Source of the DNA: Leclercia adecarboxylata
Lineage (GTDB): Bacteria > Pseudomonadota > Gammaproteobacteria > Enterobacterales > Enterobacteriaceae
Assembly: GCA_901472455.1 (NCBI GenBank)
Contig: LR590464.1
Span: 3,286,001-3,350,000, forward strand
Length of the DNA: 64,000 nucleotides
Reading direction: 5' to 3'
The notes below the pieces were generated by a model. It was not told the DNA's origin, did no database searches, and worked only from the letters and a program-made list of their open reading frames with translations. A program made the position numbers and the translations under genes. Shown in pieces: positions 29,704 to 38,743 of the stretch (position 1 is the first letter of the stretch; each line of letters begins with the position of its first letter).

Positions 29704-30454
29704 ATGAATCAACTCCGTCCCCTCCATGAATACTTCCCTGAATGGCAAAGTGGCCGCTATCACCGGAGCCGCCTCCGGTATTGGCCTGGAGTGCGCCCGA
29801 ACGTTGCTGGCCGCTGGCGCCAAAGTGGTGCTTATCGATCGCGAAGGTGAAAAGCTGAAGCAGATCGTCGCGGAACTGGGGAGCAACGCCTACGCCCTGC
29901 AGATCGATCTCTTCAAGCCAGAGCAGGTAGACAACATGCTCGTCGAGATTATTGGGCTGGCCGGAAGGCTGGATATATTCCATGCCAATGCCGGCGCCTA
30001 CATCGGTGGTCCGGTCGCCGAAGGGGATCCGGACGTGTGGGATCGGGTGTTAAATCTCAACATCAACGCCGCGTTCCGCTGCGTGCGCGCCGTGCTGCCG
30101 CACATGATTGCGCAAAAATCGGGCGATATCATCTTTACCAGCTCCATCGCTGGCGTGGTGCCGGTGATCTGGGAGCCTATTTACACCGCTTCTAAATTTG
30201 CGGTTCAGGCGTTCGTGCACACTACCCGCCGTCAGGTGGCTGAGCATGGCGTACGCGTGGGCGCCGTTCTGCCCGGCCCGGTTGTCACCGCCCTGCTGGA
30301 CGACTGGCCACAGGCAAAAATGGATGAAGCCCTGGCCAACGGCAGCCTGATGCAGCCCATTGAGGTTGCGGAGTCGGTGCTGTTCATGGTGACCCGGTCG
30401 AAAAACGTCACCGTGCGCGATCTGGTTATCCTGCCTAACAGCGTCGATTTATAA
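29704..30454 (+). CDS. rbtD: RbtD, ribitol 2-dehydrogenase (one frameshift)
   Basis: NAD-dependent short-chain dehydrogenase that oxidises ribitol to D-ribulose. The Rossmann motif is [15 protein letters not shown], the NAG motif is HANAGAY, and the catalytic set is Ser in TSSIAG and YTASK. The Klebsiella enzyme starts some eight residues before MNTSL. An ATG at 29704 with AAAGGA upstream supplies this once one C is removed from the CCCC near 29720 (MNQLRPSMNTS). The rest of the gene is intact. Product about 250 residues, the family length. First gene of rbtD-rbtK-rbtT. Confidence 0.94.
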
Positions 30455-30465
30455 GGTAGACCGCC

Positions 30466-32073
30466 ATGAATCACGTAAAGCAAACCGTTATCGCGTGGAC
30501 GTCGGCTCCGGCAGCGTTCGCGCGGGCGTCTTCGATCTGAGCGGCCAACTGTTGTCGCACGCCACGCATAAAATCACCACCGTTCGCCGCAGCGGGCAGC
30601 GAGTGGAGCAGTCGAGCGAGCAAATCTGGCAGGCCGTCTGCCGCTGTATTGCCGACGCGCTCGACAGCGCTGGCGTCGCGCCTCAGAGCGTGGCCGGGAT
30701 AGGCTTTTGATGCCACCTGCTCGCTGGTGGTACTGGATAAAGATGGCGCCCCGCTGCCAGTGAGCGCAGAAGGGGACGCTGAGCATAACGTTATCGTGTG
30801 GATGGATCACCGCGCGACGGCGCAGGCTGAACGCATTAACGCGACCCACCATCCGGTGCTGAACTATGTTGGCGGCAAAATTTCGCCGGAAATGGAGACG
30901 CCAAAGCTCCTGTGGCTGAAGGAGCATCGCCGGGAGATCTTTGACCGCGCGGGCCAGTTTTTTGATTTAGCCGATTTCCTGACCTGGCGCGCTACCGGCG
31001 ATCTGGCGCGCTCCATCTGCACGGTGACCTGCAAATGGACCTGGCTTGCGCATGAAAATCGCTGGGACGCGGACTATTTTCGCACCATTGGGCTTTCGGA
31101 GCTGGCGGATGAAAACTTCGCCCGCATCGGCCAACGGATCCTGGCACCGGGAACCCCTTGCGCCAGCGGCCTGACGGAGCAGGCCGCGCGTGAGATGGGC
31201 TTGCCTGTCGGTACGCCAGTGGCGGTGGGGTTGATCGACGCGCACGCGGGCGGGATAGGCACCGTGGGCGTTGAAGAGGGAGCGCTAAGCAACCTGGCCT
31301 ATGTCTTCGGTACCTCGTCCTGCACCATGACCTCTACAGCCGAACCGGCCTTTGTGCCGGGCGTTTGGGGGCCTTACTACAGTGCGATGGTGCCTGGGCT
31401 ATGGCTCAGCGAGGGCGGACAGAGCGCCGCCGGGGCTGCTATCGATCAACTGCTGGCGTTTCACCCGGCCGCTGAAGAGGCTCGCCTGCTGGCGCAAGCC
31501 GCCGGGCAACCGCTACCAGTCTGGCTTGCCGACAGGGTGATGCAGCGGTGCGCCCAGCCATCGGAGGCCGTTGCGCTCGCGGCAGGCCTGCACGTAGTGC
31601 CGGAATTTTTAGGCAACCGCGCCCCCTTTGCCGATCCGCATGCCCGGGCCATTATCTGCGGGCTGGGCATGGAGCGCGATCTGGATAACCTGCTGGCGCT
31701 GTATATGGCCGGGTTGTGCGGCATCGGCTACGGACTGCGGCAAATCCTCGATGCCCAGCGCGCCTGCGGGGTCAACACGCGCAATATCGCCATAAGCGGC
31801 GGTGCGGGTCAGCATCCCCTGGTGCGGCAGATTCTGGCCGACGCCTGCGGAATGCCGATTTTAACCACCCAGTGCAGCGAGCCGGTGTTGTTGGGTTCCG
31901 CAATTCTTGGCGCCGTTGCGGGGAATATTGCCCCCTCCGTAACCGACGCTATGAAACAGTTTACCCATGTCGATCGCTATTATTCGCCAGACGACGCCTG
32001 GCAGGCTCTTCACCAGCGTCGCTATGACATTTATAAACAGCTCCAGCACACCGCCAAATTGATAAAAGAGTAA
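30466..32073 (+). CDS. rbtK: RbtK, D-ribulokinase (frameshifted near the start)
   Basis: FGGY-family kinase phosphorylating D-ribulose to ribulose 5-phosphate. The ATG at 30466 lies 11 bases after the rbtD stop with AAGGTAG upstream. One indel in the first 15 codons (near 30485-30495) and one extra T near 30707 must be repaired; then the N-terminal loop reads VDVGSGSVRAGVFDLSG and GIGFDATCSLVVL. Further motifs: WMDHRA, LIDAHAGGIGTVG (catalytic Asp), FGTSSCTM and the C-terminal ISGGAGQHPLVRQILAD. Repaired length about 535 residues, as in Klebsiella RbtK. The exact first residues are uncertain. Confidence 0.92.
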
Positions 32074-32126
32074 CCACCCGGCGCTATTTTATTGCCGGGA
32101 AAAAGTAACGTTAATAATAAAAAAAC

Positions 32127-32151
32127 ACACTCCGAATTCATTTCGGAGTGT
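32127..32151 (+). other. Stem-loop between rbtK and rbtT
   Basis: Perfect ten-base stem ACACTCCGAA/TTCGGAGTGT with a five-base loop, preceded by seven A on the coding strand, 30 bases before rbtT. On the minus strand it is a textbook terminator (stem then T7). The bases between stem and start (CCTGTACGCTACAAACGAGG) closely resemble the corresponding dalT leader, although the stem sequence differs. Confidence 0.75.
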
Positions 32152-32181
32152 AACCACCTGTACGCTACAAACGAGGTTAAT

Positions 32182-33453
32182 ATGGCATTATCTCAAAAAA
32201 ACTGGCTTGGATTACCGCTCATTTACTGTGGGGATATCTGGCTATCGCCATCTTTATGACCGGCGATGGGTTTGAGCTGGCGTTTTTATCGCACTACATC
32301 AAATCGCTGGGCTTTACCCCGGCGCAGGCCTCGATGGCCTTCACCCTCTATGGCCTGGCAGCAGCCCTCTCGGCGTGGGTTTCAGGCGTAGTGGCAGAGA
32401 TCATTACCCCGCAAAAAACCATGCTGATTGGCTTTGTGCTGTGGTGCATATTCCATGTGTTGTTCCTGGTCTTCGGTCTCGGGCAGTCAAACTATGCGCT
32501 AATGCTGCTCTTTTACGGCATTCGCGGCCTCGCTTATCCATTATTCCTCTATTCATTTATCGTGATCATTATTCACAACGTGCGTGGGGAAAATACCAGC
32601 TCGGCGCTGGGATGGTATTGGGCGGTATATTCTGTCGGTATCGGCGTGGCGGGAAGTTATATTCCCAGCTTCACCATCCCCTATATTGGCGAGATGGGTA
32701 CGCTGTGGCTGGCACTGGTATTTTGTCTGGCCGGTGGGATCATTGCTATGGTTTCTTTGCGCCAGGTTAAAGTCCCCGATCGCATGCATCATCTCTCCAC
32801 CCGGGATAAATTTGCCGAACTTGGCCGGGCGGTGACCCTTATTTACACCAACCGCAATATTTTTCTCTCCGGCATTGTGCGCATTATTAACACCCTGTCG
32901 CTGTTTGGCTTTGCGGTGATCATGCCGATGATGTTTGTCGACGAGCTGGGGTTTACCACCTCCGAGTGGCTGCAGGTGTGGGCGGTCTTCTTCTTTACCA
33001 CCATCTTCTCCAACGTTTTCTGGGGGATCGTGGCTGAAAAATTAGGCTGGATGAAGGTGGTTCGCTGGTTTGGCTGTCTTGGCATGGCGGCATCAAGCCT
33101 GGCGTTTTATTATATGCCGCTCCACTTTGGCCATTACTTTGCCATGGCGCTGGTGCCGGCCATTGCGCTGGGCATTTTTGTGGCAGCATTCGTTCCTATG
33201 GCGGCGGTCTTCCCCCGCGCTGGAACCTCAGCACACCGGAGCGGCGATTTCGGTCTATAACCTGTCGGCCGGGCTGTCGAACTTCCTCGCCCCGGCCATT
33301 GCGGTGGTGCTGCTTCCCTACTTCAGCACCATTGGCGTGGTCATCGCCTACACGGCGCTCTACCTGCTGGCCTTTGTGATTTGCGCCTTTATTCGCGTCG
33401 AGCAGCGGGGTTTAACCTCGCGGTTGCGCCGGAAAAAACCCCGATCGGCGTAA
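32182..33453 (+). CDS. rbtT: RbtT, ribitol transporter, MFS (frameshifted)
   Basis: Proton-linked importer of ribitol, 12 TM, last gene of rbtD-rbtK-rbtT. The start is ATG 32182 with ACGAGG upstream. A missing T near 32219 and an extra C near 33216 break the frame; repaired length about 424 residues, near the Klebsiella 427. It shares MTGDGFELAFLSHYIKSLGF, FVDELGFTTSEWLQVW and LSAGLSNFLAPAIAVVLL with DalT, and most of the DNA is nearly identical, forming the right arm of an inverted repeat. Substrate assignment rests on operon membership. It converges on fbaB with a shared terminator. Confidence 0.92.
32235..33400 (+). repeat. Right arm of the ~1.2 kb dalT/rbtT inverted repeat
   Basis: Counterpart of 23200-24400. 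Long stretches of exact DNA match, interrupted by scattered substitutions, run through the coding region almost to the stop. The best-conserved part is about 32880-33390. Recombination between the arms would invert the dal-rbt segment. Confidence 0.8.
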
Positions 33454-33466
33454 TATGATTTAAAAC

Positions 33467-33491
33467 GGCCCGCTTGATAAAGAGGCGGGCC
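33467..33491. terminator. Terminator between convergent rbtT and fbaB
   Basis: Seven-base stem GGCCCGC/GCGGGCC with an 11-base loop. On the minus strand it is followed by GTTTTAAATC, so it mainly serves fbaB; it may also end rbtT. Confidence 0.7.
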
Positions 33492-33497
33492 GCCTGC

Positions 33498-34550
33498 TCA
33501 GGCGATGGTAATTTTCTTATCCAGATAAACATCCTGCACGGCGTTAATCAGCTTCACGCCGTCGGCCATCGATTTTTTAAACGCCTTGCGTCCGAGGATC
33601 AGCCCCATGCCACCGGCACGTTTATTGATCACCGCCGTACGCACCGCATCGGTGAGGTCGGTTTCTCCCCCTGACGCACCGCCGGAGTTGATAAGCCCCG
33701 CGCGGCCCATATAGCAGTTCGCCAGCTGGTAGCGCACCAGGTCGATAGGGTTATCGCTGGTCAGTTTGCTGTACACGCGATCGTCGGTATAGCCAAATTT
33801 GACCGCTTTGTAGCCGCCATTGTTTTCGGCCATTTTCTGTTTGACGATATCTGCCCCGATGGTCGCCGCCAGATGGTTAGCCTGGCCGGTTAAATCGGCG
33901 GAAACATGGTAATCCGTTCCGTCTTTATTGAAGGCCGGGTTACGCAGATAGGCCCACAGCACGGTTACCATCCCCAGCTCATGGGCACGCTCGAAGGCAG
34001 CCGAGATCTCTTCAATCTGACGGCGCGACTGCTCAGAGCCGAAATAGATGGTGGCACCCACCGCGACAGCACCCAAATTGAAGGCCTGCTCGACGCTGGC
34101 GTAGAGGGTCTGGTCATATTCGGTGGGGTAGCTCAGGGTTTCGTTGTGATTCAGTTTCACCAGGAACGGAATACGGTGCGCGTAACGGCGGGAGACAGAC
34201 GCCAGCACGCCGTAAGTAGAAGCCACGCAGTTACAGCCCGCCTCAATCGCCAGTTCCACGATGTTCTTCGGATCAAAATAGAGCGGGTTGGCGGCGAAGG
34301 ATGCGCCCGCAGAGTGTTCCACACCCTGATCCACCGGCAGGATCGACAGATAGCCGGTTCCGCCCAGACGCCCGGTGTTATACAGCGTCTGCATATTGCG
34401 CAGCACCGCCGGTGGGCGGTTGTTGTCCACCATTACGCGGTCAACGTAATCGTGGCCAGGAAGATAAAGTTGGTCGGCTGGAATGGTCATACAACGATGC
34501 TGTAACAGGCTGTCGGCATCTTTGCCAAGCAATTGCGTAATATCAGTCAT
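33498..34550 (-). CDS. fbaB: FbaB, class I fructose-bisphosphate aldolase
   Basis: Schiff-base aldolase of the DhnA family cleaving fructose 1,6-bisphosphate, used in E. coli mainly during gluconeogenesis. Intact, 350 residues, as in E. coli. The start is ATG 34550 ([16 protein letters not shown]) with GAGGAAAA upstream; the longer frame is not needed. Landmarks: [13 protein letters not shown] near residue 85, VKLNHNETL, and [20 protein letters not shown], which probably contains the substrate-binding lysine (inference from the family). In E. coli K-12 it also lies on the far side of the gat locus, here replaced by dal-rbt. Confidence 0.96.
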   Translation of the reverse strand: MTDITQLLGKDADSLLQHRCMTIPADQLYLPGHDYVDRVMVDNNRPPAVLRNMQTLYNTGRLGGTGYLSILPVDQGVEHSAGASFAANPLYFDPKNIVELAIEAGCNCVASTYGVLASVSRRYAHRIPFLVKLNHNETLSYPTEYDQTLYASVEQAFNLGAVAVGATIYFGSEQSRRQIEEISAAFERAHELGMVTVLWAYLRNPAFNKDGTDYHVSADLTGQANHLAATIGADIVKQKMAENNGGYKAVKFGYTDDRVYSKLTSDNPIDLVRYQLANCYMGRAGLINSGGASGGETDLTDAVRTAVINKRAGGMGLILGRKAFKKSMADGVKLINAVQDVYLDKKITIA

Positions 34551-34656
34551 GGTTTTCCTCCCGTCAGTGCCGACGGCGCGTCGGCATGTTTTATCCAGGC
34601 TCACAGGATTGTAAGCCCTTTAAGCCTGGTCTGCGGGTCGTCAAATTACCAGCCGT

Positions 34657-35460
34657 CTACCACCATGCATGAAAATGATGCACCGGGCCTGCACCATGCC
34701 CGACCTCCAGAGTGTCAGCTTGTGCCAGCGCACGGGAGAGCCAGATTTTCGCCTCCTGCACCGTCTCTGCCCAGCTTTGGTGCCGTGGGCGCAGCGCCGC
34801 CAGGGCAGCAGAGAGCGTACAGCCCGTGCCATGGGTATTTTTCGTTTTGACACGCGGGGGCGGTAAAGCGCATGGCGCCATCACGGGTAAACAGCCAGTC
34901 GGGGCTTTCGGCATCGTCCAGATGGCCGCCTTTCATCAGCACCGCCTCGGCACCCCATCGCCAGCAATGCCTGGCCCTGCGCTTTCATCTCCTGCTCGCT
35001 GCGGGCATGAGGCGCATCCAGCAGCGCCGCCGCTTCGGGCAAGTTGGGCGTGATCAGCGCCACCTGCGGCAGGAGCTTTTTACGCAGCGTGTCAACGGCG
35101 GAGGGCGACAGCAGCGGATCGCCGCTTTTCGCCAGCATCACCGTGTCCAGCACCACGTTTTTTACCTGATGTCGCAGCAGCTGCTCTGCTACGGCCTCGA
35201 CGATATCCGTTTCGGCCAGCATGCCGATCTTTGGTGGTGTCGATGCGCACATCGCTGAACACCGACTCCAGCTGTGCCGCCACGAATCCAGGTTCGATAC
35301 GATAGACCGACTGCACCCCACGGGTGTTCTGTGCCACCAGAGCGGTGATCACCGAGCAACCATAGGCCCCGAGCGCCGAGAAAGTTTTCAGGTCGGCCTG
35401 GATCCCGGCGCCGCCGCTTGGGTCAGTGCCGGCAATAGTGAGCGCATTAATCCGTTTCAT
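34657..35460 (-). CDS. thiD: ThiD, HMP/HMP-P kinase (frameshifted)
   Basis: Bifunctional ribokinase-family enzyme that phosphorylates hydroxymethylpyrimidine twice for thiamine synthesis and salvage. The repaired length is 266 residues, as in E. coli. Motifs: AGTDPSGGAGIQADLKTFSA at the N-terminus, NLPEAAALLDAPHAR, and the anion hole with catalytic Asp/Cys region HGTGCTLSAALAALRP. Extra bases near 35230, 34962 and 34857 break the frame. Its ATG overlaps the thiM stop by two bases (ATGA context), so translation is coupled and it falls under the TPP riboswitch. Confidence 0.94.
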
Positions 35461-36231
35461 CGTTGCGCTCCCAGTTCCCACAGGGCATCAAGAAAAGCCG
35501 GGGGCAAAACTGCCCGGCCCCTTTGCTGTGCGCGGCAGCAAGCGTACCGGGCCCGTTTCATCCAGCCACAGGCGGCGGCGATGTTATCCAGCCGGTCGCC
35601 CGGCAGTGAACAGCTGGCCGGCCACCACCGCTGACAAGGCGCAGCCGGTCCCCACCACCCGGGTCATCAGCAGATCGCCGCCAGTGAGGGTCTGGGTACG
35701 CAGCCCGTCGGTCACGTAATCGACCTCGCCGGTCACCGCCACAATCGCGTTGGTTTGCCGCGCCAGCGCCTGGGCTGCTGGCAAGGCACTGGCGGCCGTA
35801 TCAGTGGTATCCACCCCACGCCCGCCTGCGCTCATCCCGGCGAGGGCGAGGATTTCAGAGGCATTGCCGCGAATGGCGGCCGGTTTCAGGGCGAGGATTT
35901 GCTGGCAAAAACGGGTCCGGTACGTCAGCGCGCCTACAGCCACCGGATCGAGCGTCCAGGGCTTGCCTGCCGCCACTGCACTTTCAATCGCCCGGCGCAT
36001 CGCCTGGGCACGCGGTGCGGTCAGTGTACCCACGTTGATCAGCAGCGCATCGGCAATCGCGGAAAACTGTTCGGCCTCTTCGGCTTCAATCACCATCGCC
36101 GGTGAGGCACCGAGAGCCAATAACACGTTGGCGGTAAAGGTCTGCACCACGTCATTGGTCATGCAGTGGGTCAGCGGAGAGCGGGTTCGGAAATGGTGTA
36201 AGGCGTGTAAATTGAGCAGGTCAGGCTGCAT
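35457..36231 (-). CDS. thiM: ThiM, hydroxyethylthiazole kinase (frameshifted near the end)
   Basis: Phosphorylates 4-methyl-5-hydroxyethylthiazole in thiamine salvage. The N-terminal three quarters are intact: [35 protein letters not shown] and the active-site loop [13 protein letters not shown] with its cysteine. Three extra bases near 35613, 35545 and 35517 shift the tail. Repaired, it continues to [17 protein letters not shown] and TGA at 35457, about 255 residues against 262 in E. coli. AGGAG lies eight bases before the ATG, inside the region the TPP riboswitch can mask. First gene of thiM-thiD. Confidence 0.94.
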
Positions 36232-36280
36232 GGTATCGCTCCTGCCTTGCGCGAAGAAGCGATAGCCCGGAGGGCATCTG

Positions 36281-36357
36281 ACTTCCCTACGCTGGCATTA
36301 TCCAGATCAGGTGGTACGGGTATTTCTCAGCCTTCACAAAGAAGGGCACCCCGAGTC
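36281..36357 (-). promoter_or_regulatory. TPP riboswitch (thi box) of thiMD
   Basis: On the minus strand the leader reads ACTCGGGGTGCCC..., then the invariant CTGAGAAATACCCGTACCAC, CTGATCTGGATAATGCCAGC and GTAGGGAAGT, the complete thi-box core of three helices. Between the aptamer and the thiM start, GCCCTCCGGGC and the AGGAG can pair alternately. In E. coli the same element blocks thiM translation when thiamine pyrophosphate is bound. Confidence 0.96.
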
Positions 36358-36641
36358 AAATTACATAATAAAATATAACGATGGCAGCGTAGAGGATGCG
36401 TCTGCCAATAGCAAGAGCCATTCAGGTGCTCCTTGTCTTCACCAGGATTGCTCTCATCTTTTTAGCTATTCGTGCTAAATGTGATCTCTATCAACTAGCA
36501 AAACTTCATGTTCCGCGATAGTCATCCTCCGCCACATATAGTTTCTTTTATAGAAACGAAATAAGCATGGCTACGCACAGAAAAATGGCTAACTTAATGA
36601 TTAGGCAAGGAATATTTCCTTATTTTACTAAAGGTCGATGT
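36358..36641. other. Divergent intergenic region, thiM / lipoprotein gene
   Basis: AT-rich promoter region for thiMD on the minus strand and the lipoprotein gene on the plus strand. Nothing else was recognised. The frame open from 36567 upstream of the chosen lipoprotein start lacks a signal peptide and is not used. Confidence 0.4.
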
Positions 36642-37118
36642 ATGAAAAAGATTTTGTTGGTGGGTATGGTCGCTGCGCTTCTTGCGGGTTGCGTCTCTGA
36701 AGAGCAGCGGTTAGCGCAGTGTGAAGCAAAAGGCGTCAGCCGGGATGCGTGCTATATCGCAGACCAGAACCGTCAGGCCGCAATCAATGCCGCCGCTGAA
36801 AAACAGGCTTTAGAGAATGCCCATAATGCCGTACAACATGCGCAGGCGGCTCATGTTGCCGACCCGCTGCGGGAAGCCTCTTTTAGCGCCAATGGCATCA
36901 AAGCCACCATCAATAATGGTTTTACCCAGGCCACCATCAACGGCAAAAAAGCCAGCGTGAAGCGTTTAAATGCTAACTTCTACGAAATTCGCGGTGCCGG
37001 TTATATCCTGTCGATTACCCTTGATGAGGACGGCGTCACCGATGCGTCATGGAATAGAACCCATGGTCGCGATCATGGAATTCTGAACGTTGTCCAAAGT
37101 AGTCCTAAAGCATTCTAA
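36642..37118 (+). CDS. Putative outer-membrane lipoprotein of unknown function
   Basis: 158 residues from ATG 36642, preceded by AAAGGT. I choose this start because it opens a textbook lipoprotein signal: MKKILLVGMVAALLAGC with the lipobox LLAG|C at residues 14-17. Position +2 of the mature protein is Val, not Asp, so Lol-dependent sorting to the outer membrane is expected. The mature part has an Ala/Gln-rich helical stretch (about residues 45-80, coiled-coil-like) and a C-terminal region with beta pattern (FSANGIKATINNGFTQATIN, then YEIRGAGYILSITLDEDG). No family recognised. It stands alone between thiM and dat, a slot with different genes in E. coli. Confidence 0.8.
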   Translation: MKKILLVGMVAALLAGCVSEEQRLAQCEAKGVSRDACYIADQNRQAAINAAAEKQALENAHNAVQHAQAAHVADPLREASFSANGIKATINNGFTQATINGKKASVKRLNANFYEIRGAGYILSITLDEDGVTDASWNRTHGRDHGILNVVQSSPKAF

Positions 37119-37183
37119 AATACCCCACTTTTTTCCCCCGGCGTGCCCCCCAGGAAACATCAGTCGCCATGCGGGGTTACGGC

Positions 37184-37210
37184 TTACGCGCGTTGATTCA
37201 ACGCGCGTAA
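37184..37210. repeat. Perfect 27-base palindrome upstream of dat
   Basis: Thirteen-base arms TTACGCGCGTTGA and TCAACGCGCGTAA around a single central T, without mismatch. It lies 66 bases after the lipoprotein stop and 136 before dat. No T run follows on either strand, so it is not a simple terminator. A second, weaker stem GAGCCTT/AAGGCTC lies at 37235-37255. It may be an operator or an RNA hairpin. Confidence 0.85.
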
Positions 37211-37345
37211 CAAAACGATAAACAATTAACCATTGAGCCTTGCGCAAAAAGGCTCTATATTGGCCGCGATTTTTGATGCCCTTCTCATTTTCTTAATTAA
37301 TTATTCAATCGTGGCCACGTGCTGAGCTGCGGTTGTAGGAGTGAT

Positions 37346-38734
37346 ATGATGACGGATAAAGTCCGTATTGATACTTTGAATGCCTCTTCTTTCAAAACCA
37401 ACGAAACCTATCTGGCCCGTCAGGCCGACATGGAATCCAATGTCAGGAGTTATCCGCGCAAGGCTGCCTTTTGCCATTACTAAGGCGAATGGGGTGTGGA
37501 TCACCGATGCGGATAACAAAGAGTATCTTGATTGCCTGGCCGGAGCGGGAACGCTGGCGCTGGGTCATAACCATCCTGATGTGCTGAAAAGCATCCAAAG
37601 TGTCATTACCAGCGGCTTGCCGTTACATACCCTGGATCTGACCACGCCGTTGAAAGACGCGTTCTCAGAATACCTGCTCTCTATGCTGCCAGGTCAGGGT
37701 AAAGAGTACTGCCTGCAGTTTACCGGCCCATCCGGCGCAGACGCCGTTGAAGCCGCACTGAAGCTGGCGAAAAAAAGTCACTGGCCGTAGCGGCATTATC
37801 AGCTTCTCCGGTGCTTATCACGGCATGACTCACGGCGCACTGTCCGTGACCGGCAACCTGTCGCCGAAAGAAGCCGTTGACGGCATGATGCCAGAAGTGC
37901 AGTTCATGCCCTACCCGCACCAGTACCGCTGCCCGTTGGGTATCGGCGGCGAAGCGGGCGTGAAAGCCCTGACATACTACTTCGAAAACCTGATCAACGA
38001 CGTCGAGAGCGGCGTGCGTAAACCGGCTGCCGTGATTCTGGAAGCCGTACAGGGCGAAGGCGGCGTGAACCCGGCGCCGGTTGAGTGGCTGCAGCGCATC
38101 CGTAAAGTGAACCGAAGAACATGGCATCCTGCTGATCCTCGACGAAGTCCAGGCAGGCTTTGCCCGTTACCGGTAAATTCTTCGCCTTCGAACACGCAGG
38201 TATCCAGCCAGACATCATTGTAATGTCCAAAGCTGTCGGTGGCGGTCTGCCGCTGGCCGTGCTCGGTATCAAAAAGCAGTTCGATGCCTGGTCTCCGGGT
38301 CACCATACCGGCACATTCCGTGGCAACCAGTTGGCGATGGCTACGGGCCTCACCACCCTGCAGATCCTCAACGGAGCAGAACATCGCTGATAAAGTTGCC
38401 GCCCAGGGCGAGTGGGCTGAAAGCGAAGCTGGTTGAGCTGCAGAAACGTTATCCGGTAATTGGTCACGTGCGCGGTCTGGGCATGATGATCGGCATTGAG
38501 ATCGTGAAACCGCACGAAGCTGCCGACCATATGGGCTGCTTCCCGGGCGACGGCGAGCTGTCTGCGCTGATCCAGAAAAAATGCTTCGAAGCCGGTCTGA
38601 TTCTGGAGCGTGGCGGCCGTAACGGTAAACGTTGTGCGTCTGCTGCCTTCCCTGCTGATCAGCGATCAGGAGCTGAACGTGTTCCTGGACAAATTTGAGC
38701 AGCACTGCTTGCTGCGGGCGTTCGCCCAGTCTAA
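37346..38734 (+). CDS. dat: Dat, diaminobutyrate-2-oxoglutarate aminotransferase (frameshifted)
   Basis: PLP-dependent class III aminotransferase that converts aspartate semialdehyde and glutamate to L-2,4-diaminobutyrate, the first step to 1,3-diaminopropane. Repaired length about 460 residues. The start is ATG 37346 with TAGGAG six bases upstream; a second ATG follows directly. Motifs: [57 protein letters not shown] and the PLP lysine in [14 protein letters not shown]. About eight indels, near 37465, 37775, 38112, 38170, 38374, 38416, 38628 and 38703, break it; nearly all are single extra bases. It is followed nine bases later by ddc, forming one operon. Confidence 0.92.
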
Positions 38735-38743
38735 CCGGAGACA

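Noticed and set aside
23167-33453. Composite transposon bounded by inverted repeats
   Set aside because: The arms are transporter genes, not insertion sequences; no transposase or target-site duplication is visible.
36567-36641. 25-codon N-terminal extension of the lipoprotein gene
   Set aside because: It would bury the lipoprotein signal; the ATG at 36642 has a ribosome site and a perfect lipobox.
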